Source: Nitrospirales bacterium (GTDB lineage Bacteria > Nitrospirota > Nitrospiria > Nitrospirales > UBA8639). Taken from it: a stretch of 64,000 nucleotides of DNA. Of this stretch, positions 16,043 to 24,894 are shown piece after piece (the first letter of the stretch is position 1; each line of letters starts with the position of its first letter). Where the stretch lies: positions 309,874-373,873 of the forward strand of contig JAJDBP010000007.1 of assembly GCA_029261295.1 (NCBI GenBank), in the 5' to 3' direction. Under the pieces are notes generated by a model. That model searched no databases, had not been told where the DNA came from, and worked only from the letters and a program-made list of their open reading frames with translations. The position numbers and the translations under genes were made by a program.

Positions 16043-17239
16043 ATGAAAATGGCTGATCGTACCAAAAAAATCGCATATATCGTCAAAATTTTTCCGAAAC
16101 TTTCGGAGACGTTTATTCTTCAAGAGATTCTGGAGCTAGAACGCCTAGGTCTTAATCTGGTCATTTTGTCTTTACGCCCCCCTACTGACACAGATACACA
16201 TTCACATTTTCATCAACTCAAGGCTCCAGTGTTGTATGCGCCAGTTGTATTAAATGGGGGAAAAGGGAACGTCATTCAACAATCCTTGTGGACCGAATGG
16301 GTCACTGAGAAAGTCCGTGAATATGGCATCACACATCTTCATGCCCATTATGTCACCGAACCCACCGATATTGCCGTACAAGTACAGGCTCGTATCGGCA
16401 TCTCTTATAGCTTTACCACTCATGCCAAAGATCTTTTCCTCTCATCTAAGGAAGATGTATCCCGGAAAGTGGATTGTGCACAATTCGTTCTGACCTGTAC
16501 AGACTACAACAAAGACTATCTTGAACAGATCGTTCAGTCCGATACACCTATCTACCGGGTCTATCATGGCGTGGACCTTGATGTGTTCCAACCCAGCACT
16601 CCCGATATATCTCGTGAAGATGGAACTCCGCCCCTAATTCTGAGTATTGGACGGTTCCGCCCTAAGAAAGGATTCCCAATTTTAATTCAAGCCTGTGCAT
16701 CATTAAAAAAAGCTGGCCATCACTTCCAATGTGTGCTGGTAGGATATGGTCCACTTGAACAAGACCTGAAACAGATGATTCACCAATTGGGCGTCAGTGA
16801 TTGTGTTCGTCTCACCGGAAAAGTGCGCCAGGATGGCATCCTCAAATGGTTTCGGCAGGCCTCTATCTTCGTCTTGCCCTGTCAAATTGCCGAAAATGGT
16901 GACCGCGATGGAATTCCCAATGTCCTTGTCGAAGCCATGTCCATGGGCCTCCCAGTGGTTTCAACCGCAATTGCCAGCATTCCCGAACTTATCCATGATA
17001 GCCACAACGGAATCCTGAACCCTCCTCATCATCCTGGGTCTTTGACCAAAGCGTTAGGTTTGTTGCTTCAAGACCCGGCCCGTCGCAGAAGCTTAGGCAT
17101 CGCGGCCAGAAAAACTGTGGAAAAGGATTTTTGCGTGTCCAGAAACATTCGCGTGATTTACGATCTTTTGCAACCCGTCACATCGCAGGCCCCCAAAGAG
17201 CCGTTGGAGCCTGTACTCCAGCAGGTCCCAATATTATGA
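16043..17239 (+). CDS. GT4-family glycosyltransferase
   Basis: The start is put at ATG 16043, just after the previous stop at 16034; a frame open from 16001 would overlap that gene. The product has about 398 residues of GT-B fold. The N-terminal part (KIAYIVKIFPKLSETFILQE) is typical of exopolysaccharide GT4 enzymes of the AmsK/WcaL kind. The donor domain has LSIGRFRPKKGFPILIQA, VLVGYGPLEQDLKQ, and the EX7E-type motif in RDGIPNVLVEAMSMGLPVVS. Its stop overlaps the start of the next, related GT4 gene. It likely adds one sugar of the repeat unit from a nucleotide sugar donor; which one is unknown. Confidence 0.88.
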   Translation: MKMADRTKKIAYIVKIFPKLSETFILQEILELERLGLNLVILSLRPPTDTDTHSHFHQLKAPVLYAPVVLNGGKGNVIQQSLWTEWVTEKVREYGITHLHAHYVTEPTDIAVQVQARIGISYSFTTHAKDLFLSSKEDVSRKVDCAQFVLTCTDYNKDYLEQIVQSDTPIYRVYHGVDLDVFQPSTPDISREDGTPPLILSIGRFRPKKGFPILIQACASLKKAGHHFQCVLVGYGPLEQDLKQMIHQLGVSDCVRLTGKVRQDGILKWFRQASIFVLPCQIAENGDRDGIPNVLVEAMSMGLPVVSTAIASIPELIHDSHNGILNPPHHPGSLTKALGLLLQDPARRRSLGIAARKTVEKDFCVSRNIRVIYDLLQPVTSQAPKEPLEPVLQQVPIL

Positions 17240-18687
17240 GCCACCCCACCATTGCTTACATTCTCAAAGGATTTCCTCGAAACTCTGAGGCCTTCATCAC
17301 CAATGAAGTTCATGCGCTTGAAGCCTTGGGATTTCGTTTCAAGATTTTTTCGGCATTTCCCGGTGAGGCAACGGTATCCATGGTTGCTCAAAATATCCAG
17401 AGCCCGGTCATGTATTTACCTGAGGATTCATCGACCATTGATTCGTCTTTTTGGTCCTGGTTCAAGGCCAACGTACCTCGTTACTCCTTCGCTCATTATC
17501 ACCTCTTTCGCCAGCAACCAGTGCGGTATGTGAAAGTTTTGCTTGAAACCATCTGGCTCAGTTTCTCCCTTCGCCGAACCTGGGGTTTCGAACCCAAAAA
17601 GGCCATGTATAAAGAATTTCTGCGAGCTGGGTTTATTGCGGATCAGGTCTTGAAGTCAAAGTCGATTCGTCACCTCCATGCACATTTTTGTCATGGCGCG
17701 ACGACGATGGCCATGTTTGCCAGTTCACTCACGGGCATTCCTTTTAGCTTTACCGCGCACGCCAAAGATATCTATTTGCCTAAATTGAACCCCGGGAATC
17801 TGCTGTCGATCAAGTTGCGACGAACCACCTTTGTCGCTACGTGCACCGAGTTCAACCAAGAACATCTTCAAAGCTTATACCCTCACGATTCAGCCAAAGT
17901 GCATCGGGTGTATCACGGAGTGGATACTGAACGATTCCTTCCTGCATCTGCTCAGCACTCCGACATTCCTTTAATCTTGTCAGTTGGACGTCATGTCAAG
18001 AAAAAGGGATTCACCTATTTAATCCAAGCCTGTGGAATATTGAGAGATCGAGGGCACCAGTTCCAATGTGTGATTTTGGGCGAATCCGATGAAGATACTT
18101 CTCAGATCAGCCAGTTTATTCGCAGTTTGGATCTTGAGACCATCATCACACTGGAACCTGGGGTAAGCCAAGATGACTTGCGGCAGATTTACCACCGTGC
18201 CACCATTTTTACTTTGGCCTGTCATATTGTGAATTCTGGTGATCGAGATGGGATCCCAAACGTCCTCGCTGAAGCCATGGCAGCAGAAATCCCCGTCGTC
18301 TCAACCGCAATTTCTGGAATCCCTGAACTCATTACCGACAGACACAACGGCCTTCTGGTTCCTCAGAAAAATCCCAATGCTTTGGCTGATGCCTTGGAAG
18401 AGCTACTAATGAATCCAACACTCCGCACTGAATTGACTAAAGCCGGGCGGGAACGGATTCTTCAAATATTTGATGCCCGGTCAAACATCAAGTCATTAGC
18501 ACATCTCTTTCAATGTGCACATTCTGATGATTTCGATTCGACTCCCACCGCGTCAGTAGACTCATTCACATCCGCTCATCGTCCATTCTCCCCTCCCACT
18601 TCTATGCCTCCATCCGTTCGCAGCGCGGATAAATCAGATTCATCACACCATCTTGGTAGCCACAACAAATTAACCGTACCGTCTTGA
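17236..18687 (+). CDS. GT4-family glycosyltransferase, paralogue of the 16043 product
   Basis: ATG 17236 is chosen because it forms an ATGA overlap with the previous stop; an earlier in-frame start at 17131 would lie inside that gene. The product has about 483 residues of GT-B fold. Shared motifs with the neighbour are the N-terminal IAYILKGFPRNSEAFITNE, SFTAHAKDIY, RVYHGVDTERFLP, SVGRHVKKKGFTYLIQACG and DRDGIPNVLAEAMA. An insertion near residues 80-125 and a Ser/Thr/Pro-rich C-terminal tail of about 50 residues, probably disordered, are extra. The pair probably arose by tandem duplication and would add two different sugars, or the same sugar in different linkages. Confidence 0.88.
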   Translation: MSHPTIAYILKGFPRNSEAFITNEVHALEALGFRFKIFSAFPGEATVSMVAQNIQSPVMYLPEDSSTIDSSFWSWFKANVPRYSFAHYHLFRQQPVRYVKVLLETIWLSFSLRRTWGFEPKKAMYKEFLRAGFIADQVLKSKSIRHLHAHFCHGATTMAMFASSLTGIPFSFTAHAKDIYLPKLNPGNLLSIKLRRTTFVATCTEFNQEHLQSLYPHDSAKVHRVYHGVDTERFLPASAQHSDIPLILSVGRHVKKKGFTYLIQACGILRDRGHQFQCVILGESDEDTSQISQFIRSLDLETIITLEPGVSQDDLRQIYHRATIFTLACHIVNSGDRDGIPNVLAEAMAAEIPVVSTAISGIPELITDRHNGLLVPQKNPNALADALEELLMNPTLRTELTKAGRERILQIFDARSNIKSLAHLFQCAHSDDFDSTPTASVDSFTSAHRPFSPPTSMPPSVRSADKSDSSHHLGSHNKLTVPS

Positions 18688-18700
18688 TAGAGGAGTGACA

Positions 18701-20707
18701 GTGTCAGGCGTCCAAGTCCAATATACCCATAGCCATTTGGCTCATCGAACACACAGTCTTTTCCGTGAACCCTATTGTCAATGGACATCCACGGAAATTT
18801 TACGCCATTTTTGTGAGCGCGACTCGATCGCATATTTTCCCGTGATCGACCCAATGGAAACCCAAAGAAAAAAAATCGAGAATATTGTACGTGATGAATT
18901 TGAATTTAACGGTGAAACACAATGCAACCTTTCTCCAATCCGCTGGACCCACAACCCTAGCCAAGATCAGGAATGGCTCATTTTGCTCCACAAGTTTTAT
19001 TATGCCGTCGGGCTGGGCATGGCGTTCACCCACACCCAAGATCGGCGGTACCTCGAAAAATGGGTTGGGCTCACAGATTCCTGGATAAATCTTGTCCCAC
19101 TCAATTTTCTCCCAAGTGATGTCGCAGGCAGACGGATCCAGAATTGGATCTTTGCCCATTATTTCTTTGTAACTCAAGGAAAAGCTGAAAACCTTGACCC
19201 CGAGTTTTATATAAAGTTTTTATCTTCACTCTCTCAGCAAGTCAGTTATCTATGCCAGAATCTAACGCCAGCGCGAAATCATCGGACCTTGGAACTCTGC
19301 TCCATCTTTCTTGCGGGAGTCGTCTTTCCCGAACTTCGTGAGGCTTCAAACTGGCTGGAGCTTGCCCAGACGGAACTCGTAAAGAACATCCAGTCAGACC
19401 TACTCCCTGATGGCGTTCATTGTGAACTGTCTACGGATTATCATCACCTGGTCCTCAAGAATTACTTGTGGGTTCGGCGTCTGGCCCTCATCAACCAAAT
19501 AATATTCCCCGCCGTTGTTGATGAACAGATCAAGAAAGCCCTGGAGTTTGCACTGTATGCGCATAAGCCAGATGGAGTGATCCCATCGCTCAGCGACGGA
19601 GACAGCCGCGGGTTCTTAGATCTCCTTGAGCAAGGGTTTCAACTATATGGCCATCAAGAGTTCCGCTATGCAGCTCTTCGAGGAATGGGGGGGACGCCTC
19701 CACTGGAGAGATCCAAAGGGTTTCCAGATAGTGGGTACTATATTCTTCGCAGTGGCTGGGGTGATGGGTCGGAACCCTACGAAGATGAGCGCTATTTGAT
19801 CTTCGATTGCGGTCCCCTTGGGGCTGGAAACCATGGCCATTTTGATCTCCTCAGTTTCGAGATGGCTGCCTATGGAAAATCCTTAATCATCGATCCAGGG
19901 CGATACACGTATGACGAAACCGGCCAGATCAATTGGCGCGTTCGATTTCGGGAGACTGCAGCCCATAATACCGTGCTAGTCGACGGGAAAAATCAAACAC
20001 GCTATGTCTTTGATAAAACGCGATTTAAAATCAAAGGCCCCCAGCCAGATCACAAATTAAAAACATTTGTCACCCAAAAGGGATTTGACTTCCTGCATGG
20101 GATTGCATGCAGCCATGAATATCCGGTCATTCATGAACGGAAAATATTTTTTGCTTCCCCGGAATATTGGATTATTTCTGACATATTGGTGGCTGAAGAA
20201 GCTCACACATATGACCTTCTTTTTCATCTTTCCGATGAAGCGTGGGGGAAAACTTCCATCGTCACCACAGAAAACTCACTCGTTATTCATGCCCCACATC
20301 TCATCCTGGCGCAACCTGACGATACGAACATTTATCCTACGATCGAGGAAGGGGCGATTTCCAGAACCTATGCCACCAAACACGTGGCTCCAATTGTGAA
20401 GTTTTCTAGCAAGATGCCCTGTATCTGTTTTCAAACCATAGTCTTCCCCTATAAGAATGATCGCCCAGATATTCTCGTCGAAAATTTGCCGGTTTCTTAC
20501 CAGAATAGGCCATGTCCATCCGATCAGGCCTCCGCCTTGTGCGTCACGATTTCTCAACACGGCCAGATCATGCACGATTATTACTTTGTCAGACATACTC
20601 CACTCCCTGGCAAATATTCCTTTGGCACATTTACACATGAGGAAACAGTGCGTTTTATTCGAATGGATGGAACGGGAAAAATCCTCTTTCAACATTCCGT
20701 CTCATGA
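18701..20707 (+). CDS. Heparinase II/III-like polysaccharide lyase
   Basis: The product has about 668 residues. GTG 18701 is preferred because AGGAG lies five bases upstream; GTG 18695 overlaps that site. Residues about 50-330 form an all-alpha toroid (WTHNPSQDQEWLILLHKFYY, later LPDGVHCELSTDYHHLVLKN). The C-terminal half is the Hepar_II_III beta domain with NHGHFDLLSFEMAAYGKSL then DPGRYTY, which carries the conserved His and Tyr. Such enzymes cleave uronic-acid-containing polymers by beta-elimination, and within biosynthetic loci they often trim or edit the polymer. That fits a locus with UDP-glucose dehydrogenase. No signal peptide is visible, so its compartment is unclear. Confidence 0.85.
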   Translation: MSGVQVQYTHSHLAHRTHSLFREPYCQWTSTEILRHFCERDSIAYFPVIDPMETQRKKIENIVRDEFEFNGETQCNLSPIRWTHNPSQDQEWLILLHKFYYAVGLGMAFTHTQDRRYLEKWVGLTDSWINLVPLNFLPSDVAGRRIQNWIFAHYFFVTQGKAENLDPEFYIKFLSSLSQQVSYLCQNLTPARNHRTLELCSIFLAGVVFPELREASNWLELAQTELVKNIQSDLLPDGVHCELSTDYHHLVLKNYLWVRRLALINQIIFPAVVDEQIKKALEFALYAHKPDGVIPSLSDGDSRGFLDLLEQGFQLYGHQEFRYAALRGMGGTPPLERSKGFPDSGYYILRSGWGDGSEPYEDERYLIFDCGPLGAGNHGHFDLLSFEMAAYGKSLIIDPGRYTYDETGQINWRVRFRETAAHNTVLVDGKNQTRYVFDKTRFKIKGPQPDHKLKTFVTQKGFDFLHGIACSHEYPVIHERKIFFASPEYWIISDILVAEEAHTYDLLFHLSDEAWGKTSIVTTENSLVIHAPHLILAQPDDTNIYPTIEEGAISRTYATKHVAPIVKFSSKMPCICFQTIVFPYKNDRPDILVENLPVSYQNRPCPSDQASALCVTISQHGQIMHDYYFVRHTPLPGKYSFGTFTHEETVRFIRMDGTGKILFQHSVS

Positions 20708-20766
20708 CCAAGTCACCTCGCTATAAAAGGGTTTGGCCCAAACCATCGTTTTGAACGGCACCGATC

Positions 20767-22227
20767 ATGATAGGCATTCGAGAAATTCCATATGATGAAA
20801 CCCTTCCTCAGTTACCGAAGGTCTTAGATGCTTCTTTGATGTTGGAAAAATTCCAAAACACCCTGTTCGAGACCGAACAATCCGGCCAACGGTTTAGAGT
20901 GACGGATTGCGAAGTGGTCTATGTGAAATACAAACCGCGTAAACCGTGTACTGTCTGCTATCAGATCGTCATTCGAGATACCTCTACAAACCAAGTCCAT
21001 GCTCAGCTCCATTCTGCAAGGATTTTCGAGTCAGGAGGCTCAATACTTCGATATACCAACGCACAAAAGAGGCCGCTCATTCCCCCTTGTTCCGGTAAAG
21101 CGTTGATCCACATACCTGAGTTCGAAATGGTGATATGGAGTTTCCCAAATGATCGAAAGCTTGGAGCTCTCCCACAACTAACCGACTCGGTCCTCCTACA
21201 AGAGAAGCTCCTCCCCGAATTACTTGTTCGATTATTCGGTCAAGGTTGGACCATCGACGGTGCCACAACCGACGTGATGAATTATGTACCCCGGTATAGC
21301 TGTACAGTTAAAGTTATGATTCAAATGAGAAGCCGACAGTTGGCTGAAAAGACATTTTTGACGTTGTATGGAAAAACCTATGTGGATCAGAAAAGCGGCG
21401 AGAACGCCTATGCGGTCATGCAGGAATTATGGAAAACCGACGCGAGAAAATCTGGTGAGTTTCGAATGGCTCAGCCAGCTTGGTATGACCCCACTCGCAA
21501 TATTTTTTGGCAATTCGCTGTTCCAGGGACTACGTTGCTCCAATACGACATGAAAAGTCCGCAGTTCGCTAAACTTTTGGATAAAGCAGGAGGAACGATC
21601 GCAACCCTCCACACCTTGCCAGTTACGGAAACTGCACATATTCGGCTTGAAGATCGGGTTTCCCGTTTGCAACATTCCAATCTGGCTCTCTCCCACTTGA
21701 AACCACATGTGATCCAATTGCTCCAAAACATCGTCACGCTCCTGATCGATCAAGTTGAGGGGTTAGAGGATCAGCCTGAAACCACGTTACATGGAGACCT
21801 TCATTTTAAAAATTTTATCGTGGATGGCGCATCAGTGGCCATGATTGACCTTGATGAGATTGGAAGGGGGTCTCCATTTCATGATGTGGGAAGTTGCGTT
21901 TCTTTCCTCTTTCACCAAGGGTTAGAAGCCGGCCTCGCTGGGTCACGCATTGAAGAATTGGTCCAGGTGTTTGTTCAAGGCTATCAACGACACGTGGCCT
22001 GGGACGTCACAGAACCCGTCTTACGATGGTATGTAGTGGCGGCACTCATTGATGAACGAGTCAACCGTTGTCTCAAAAAAGCTAAACCTGGCACGGTCGA
22101 GCAAGTAGAACGATTACTGGCATTAGCGTATCGACTGGTCTCTGGCACCCAGAAAATCCCGTTGGGAGATTCTCTCTCTTGCATCGATGAAAGCCCCTCG
22201 ACACATCATTTTTTGGGAACGAAATAA
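20767..22227 (+). CDS. APH-fold phosphotransferase (sugar kinase-like), first of three
   Basis: The protein has 486 residues. The C-terminal half is an aminoglycoside-phosphotransferase/choline-kinase fold: catalytic loop TTLHGDLHFKNFIVDG near residues 340-355 and the metal site VAMIDLDEIGRGSPFHDVGS. The N-terminal half is unusual: an N-lobe-like module appears twice, first as YVKYKPRKPCTVCYQI (about 48-63), then as NYVPRYSCTVKVMIQ (about 175-189), separated by LIHIPEFEMVIWSFPNDRKL. The same plan recurs in the products at 23505 and, shortened, at 22234. Within a glycan locus the likely substrate is a sugar or another hydroxyl compound rather than an antibiotic. Substrate and phosphate donor are unknown. 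Confidence 0.8.
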   Translation: MIGIREIPYDETLPQLPKVLDASLMLEKFQNTLFETEQSGQRFRVTDCEVVYVKYKPRKPCTVCYQIVIRDTSTNQVHAQLHSARIFESGGSILRYTNAQKRPLIPPCSGKALIHIPEFEMVIWSFPNDRKLGALPQLTDSVLLQEKLLPELLVRLFGQGWTIDGATTDVMNYVPRYSCTVKVMIQMRSRQLAEKTFLTLYGKTYVDQKSGENAYAVMQELWKTDARKSGEFRMAQPAWYDPTRNIFWQFAVPGTTLLQYDMKSPQFAKLLDKAGGTIATLHTLPVTETAHIRLEDRVSRLQHSNLALSHLKPHVIQLLQNIVTLLIDQVEGLEDQPETTLHGDLHFKNFIVDGASVAMIDLDEIGRGSPFHDVGSCVSFLFHQGLEAGLAGSRIEELVQVFVQGYQRHVAWDVTEPVLRWYVVAALIDERVNRCLKKAKPGTVEQVERLLALAYRLVSGTQKIPLGDSLSCIDESPSTHHFLGTK

Positions 22228-22233
22228 GCTGAG

Positions 22234-23454
22234 ATGATTGATTCCCTCTGCGACTCCTATCAAGAGCAATTAGCACGTCTTTCAGGCGATCAATGGCTCA
22301 TTAACCTTATCAATGAAATAGGGGAAAACCGTACATGGTGGCTGCCTGATCGTCCGTGGACACGAATGTCAGGAAAATTTGATCCACGGCAAGAAGCCTA
22401 CGTCACACTTGTGTTCCATACACAAGATGCCTCCCAAGAAATTTGCCTCATTGAAGTATCGAAAAACTCACGGGAAGGGTACCTTGTTGAAGAAACCAGC
22501 ATGTTTGTGAACAATGTGGGATGGCTTTGTTTGACACGATTCCCGGAAGATCGATCCCTCCCTTTGCTCGCTAAAGTTTTGAGCGAAGGAACACATGCAA
22601 AAGTGGTTCAATACATTCCCCACCATCGATGCACCATCCAATTCAGGGAAATCAAAGACGGTGGCCCAGGCTTTGCGAAAGTATTTGATTCCGATGTCGG
22701 GCGAAGAATTCATGACGATGGTGTCGCTCTTTGGAACCTGGCGGCCCAAGGTGGGCTTGCTTTTTCAGTTCCTCGTCCAGAAAGATGGGACGAACATCAT
22801 CTCACTCTTTGGCAAGGAACGGTGGAAGGAAAACCCATCCGCACATCCCAGCTCTTTGATTCCAATGGTCCTGATCTCGCCTATAAGATGGGGCATGCCA
22901 TTGCCACGTTTCACCAGTCAAGCATGACACCTCGCATCATGTTTGATCAAAAAACCGTGCTACAACAAGCTCGGCGGCATGGCACCGCGCTTCTAGTCAG
23001 AGAACCTCAACTACGTGGTGAAGTGGAATCGCTACTCCGTGAATTGCAACAAGCCCATGATGGAGCCACACACAAAAAGCCAGTGCCTCTCCATACCGAT
23101 CTCCACCCTGAACAATGGCTAAAACACGAGAGAGGATTGGGCCTGGTCGACTTTGATCGTATCGCACTCGGCGACCCTGAATATGATGTCGCCTCATTCC
23201 TAACTGAACTTGAGTTTAAGGATAAAGGACGAGGTCGTATTTCTAAAGTCACGAAGGCCTTTAGGGATGGGTATGAATCCATAGCCCTCCCACTGGACCC
23301 GTCACTTCTCCATACCTACCGTGCCCACAAGTGGTTAGCCAAAGCTCTCCGCGCGATAGGAAAAATTCAGATAGATGGAGCTTCCCGTGCACAAAAATGT
23401 TTGTTCCATGGCCTCGAATGTCTTTCTGAGAAAAATAAGAATGAAGCTTCATGA
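22234..23454 (+). CDS. APH-fold phosphotransferase, second of three
   Basis: The protein has 406 residues and starts six bases after the previous stop. The catalytic loop is PLHTDLHPEQWL (about residues 284-295): the Asp of the HxD motif is kept, but the usual Gly is Thr and the usual metal-binding Asn is Gln. The second metal motif is LVDFDRIALGDPEYDVASF. The N-terminal half has one clear CTI/CTV module, VVQYIPHHRCTIQFREI, preceded by the linker LTRFPEDRSLPLLAKVL that matches the other two proteins. It is a tandem duplicate of its neighbours. The Asn-to-Gln change may alter metal use or activity. Confidence 0.78.
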   Translation: MIDSLCDSYQEQLARLSGDQWLINLINEIGENRTWWLPDRPWTRMSGKFDPRQEAYVTLVFHTQDASQEICLIEVSKNSREGYLVEETSMFVNNVGWLCLTRFPEDRSLPLLAKVLSEGTHAKVVQYIPHHRCTIQFREIKDGGPGFAKVFDSDVGRRIHDDGVALWNLAAQGGLAFSVPRPERWDEHHLTLWQGTVEGKPIRTSQLFDSNGPDLAYKMGHAIATFHQSSMTPRIMFDQKTVLQQARRHGTALLVREPQLRGEVESLLRELQQAHDGATHKKPVPLHTDLHPEQWLKHERGLGLVDFDRIALGDPEYDVASFLTELEFKDKGRGRISKVTKAFRDGYESIALPLDPSLLHTYRAHKWLAKALRAIGKIQIDGASRAQKCLFHGLECLSEKNKNEAS

Positions 23455-23504
23455 GCTGCCCCACCTCATGAAATATATTCATCAATATATGGCAATAGGT
23501 TACG

Positions 23505-24881
23505 ATGGAACGATTTGAATCATTACAAGACCCCAACAAGATGAGAGGCCTACTCCAAGACCATCTTCCGGAATTCTCTAATGGAAATCTGACTATTTCA
23601 TCCTGTGAGATTGACTATCTACTCTTGAAGAAATCCTTCAAGGAAGACTTTCACCATAAAGCTTCTCTTGGAGTCGGGTACATTTTGGATGTCATCGAGC
23701 CATTCACTCAAAAGCATGGGCAACTCAAGCTCTACGGCAAAGCGTATCTTGGAGGTCGAAGCGAAAGAATCTTTAACAATCTTTCACCAGTGTCTCTTGC
23801 TCCTCCATTATTCGGTAAACCGCTCGTCCATCTCCCAGAACTGGACATGATCGTCTGGGCCTTTCCAAATGATCCAAGATTAATGTATTTGCCAAATCTC
23901 ATGGACCTTAAAAAGGTCCATGAACATCTGCTTTCTCAAAATTATTTCGTCTCCGATTTAGGTCCATCCAATAGCATTAAGGTTCTGAACGCCACGGTCG
24001 TTCGGTATAAACCAGAATTGCGATGTACCATACGCTACGATCTTCAATGGGAAACCCATCCCGCCCAAAAACCTTTCGCCATCTATGCCAAGACTTTTTC
24101 TGATGAACATTGCAAAACTATTTATCAACGGGCCGAATTTTTTTGGGAGCAATCGCTCAACAATTCAGGCGAGTTCTCTGTGGCCAAACCTCTGGGGCTG
24201 AGTGACGAAATTAATACAGTCTGGCAAACTGCGGTCTCTGGACAACCCCTTATTGAAATAATCAACCAAACAAACTTCCATGACCTACTCAATTTGGTTG
24301 CTAAAGGTCTTGCCCTTCTACACAAAAGCAACTTGGCCGTGAATACGAATAGTAGGCGCGATCACAGACTCGAGGAGATTCGAAAGAGGTTAGCCAAAAT
24401 ATACCAGACATTTCCTGATTACCAGGGTTCGCTTCATTCTTTTTTCGTGAAATTAGAGGAATGGGCTACCGAATTTCCTCCTTCTCCGGAAACACTGATC
24501 CATGGTGATTTTCATATAGAACAACTGCTTATCGCCGATGGAAAAATCGTGCTGTTTGATTTTGACGATTTCGCTCTTGGTGACCCGCTACAAGACGTGG
24601 CAGACTTTATGGCCCAGCTACATTTTTATGAATTCGACCGGGACTTTGTCAAAAGCATGTCAAATACTTTTTGGCGTTCGTATGCGGAACACGTGGAGTG
24701 GGATGTTTCAACCGAAAGGCTAGACTGGCATATGCGAATCCAGTTTATCAGAAAGGCTTGCCGAGAATTCCTGCAGCAACAACCCAGTTCTTCCAAAAGG
24801 ATGGAATATTATCTCACCTTAGCCCGTGAAGGGGTATTCGGGGAGACCCACTGTTCAGACGAATTGTCTCTGACAACCTGA
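23505..24881 (+). CDS. APH-fold phosphotransferase, third of three
   Basis: The protein has 458 residues. The catalytic loop is TLIHGDFHIEQLLIADG (about residues 330-346), with HGD intact but Gln in place of the usual Asn; the second metal motif is IVLFDFDDFALGDPLQDVADF. Two N-lobe-like modules are present: CEIDYLLLKKSFKEDFHHKA near residue 28 (divergent) and VVRYKPELRCTIRYDLQW near residue 165. Between them is LVHLPELDMIVWAFPNDPRL, nearly the same as in the 20767 product. It is closest to that protein in layout. It precedes the glycosyltransferase-deacetylase fusion by 13 bases, so it belongs to the same operon. The substrate is unknown. Confidence 0.78.
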   Translation: MERFESLQDPNKMRGLLQDHLPEFSNGNLTISSCEIDYLLLKKSFKEDFHHKASLGVGYILDVIEPFTQKHGQLKLYGKAYLGGRSERIFNNLSPVSLAPPLFGKPLVHLPELDMIVWAFPNDPRLMYLPNLMDLKKVHEHLLSQNYFVSDLGPSNSIKVLNATVVRYKPELRCTIRYDLQWETHPAQKPFAIYAKTFSDEHCKTIYQRAEFFWEQSLNNSGEFSVAKPLGLSDEINTVWQTAVSGQPLIEIINQTNFHDLLNLVAKGLALLHKSNLAVNTNSRRDHRLEEIRKRLAKIYQTFPDYQGSLHSFFVKLEEWATEFPPSPETLIHGDFHIEQLLIADGKIVLFDFDDFALGDPLQDVADFMAQLHFYEFDRDFVKSMSNTFWRSYAEHVEWDVSTERLDWHMRIQFIRKACREFLQQQPSSSKRMEYYLTLAREGVFGETHCSDELSLTT

Positions 24882-24894
24882 TGTTGAGGATGAA

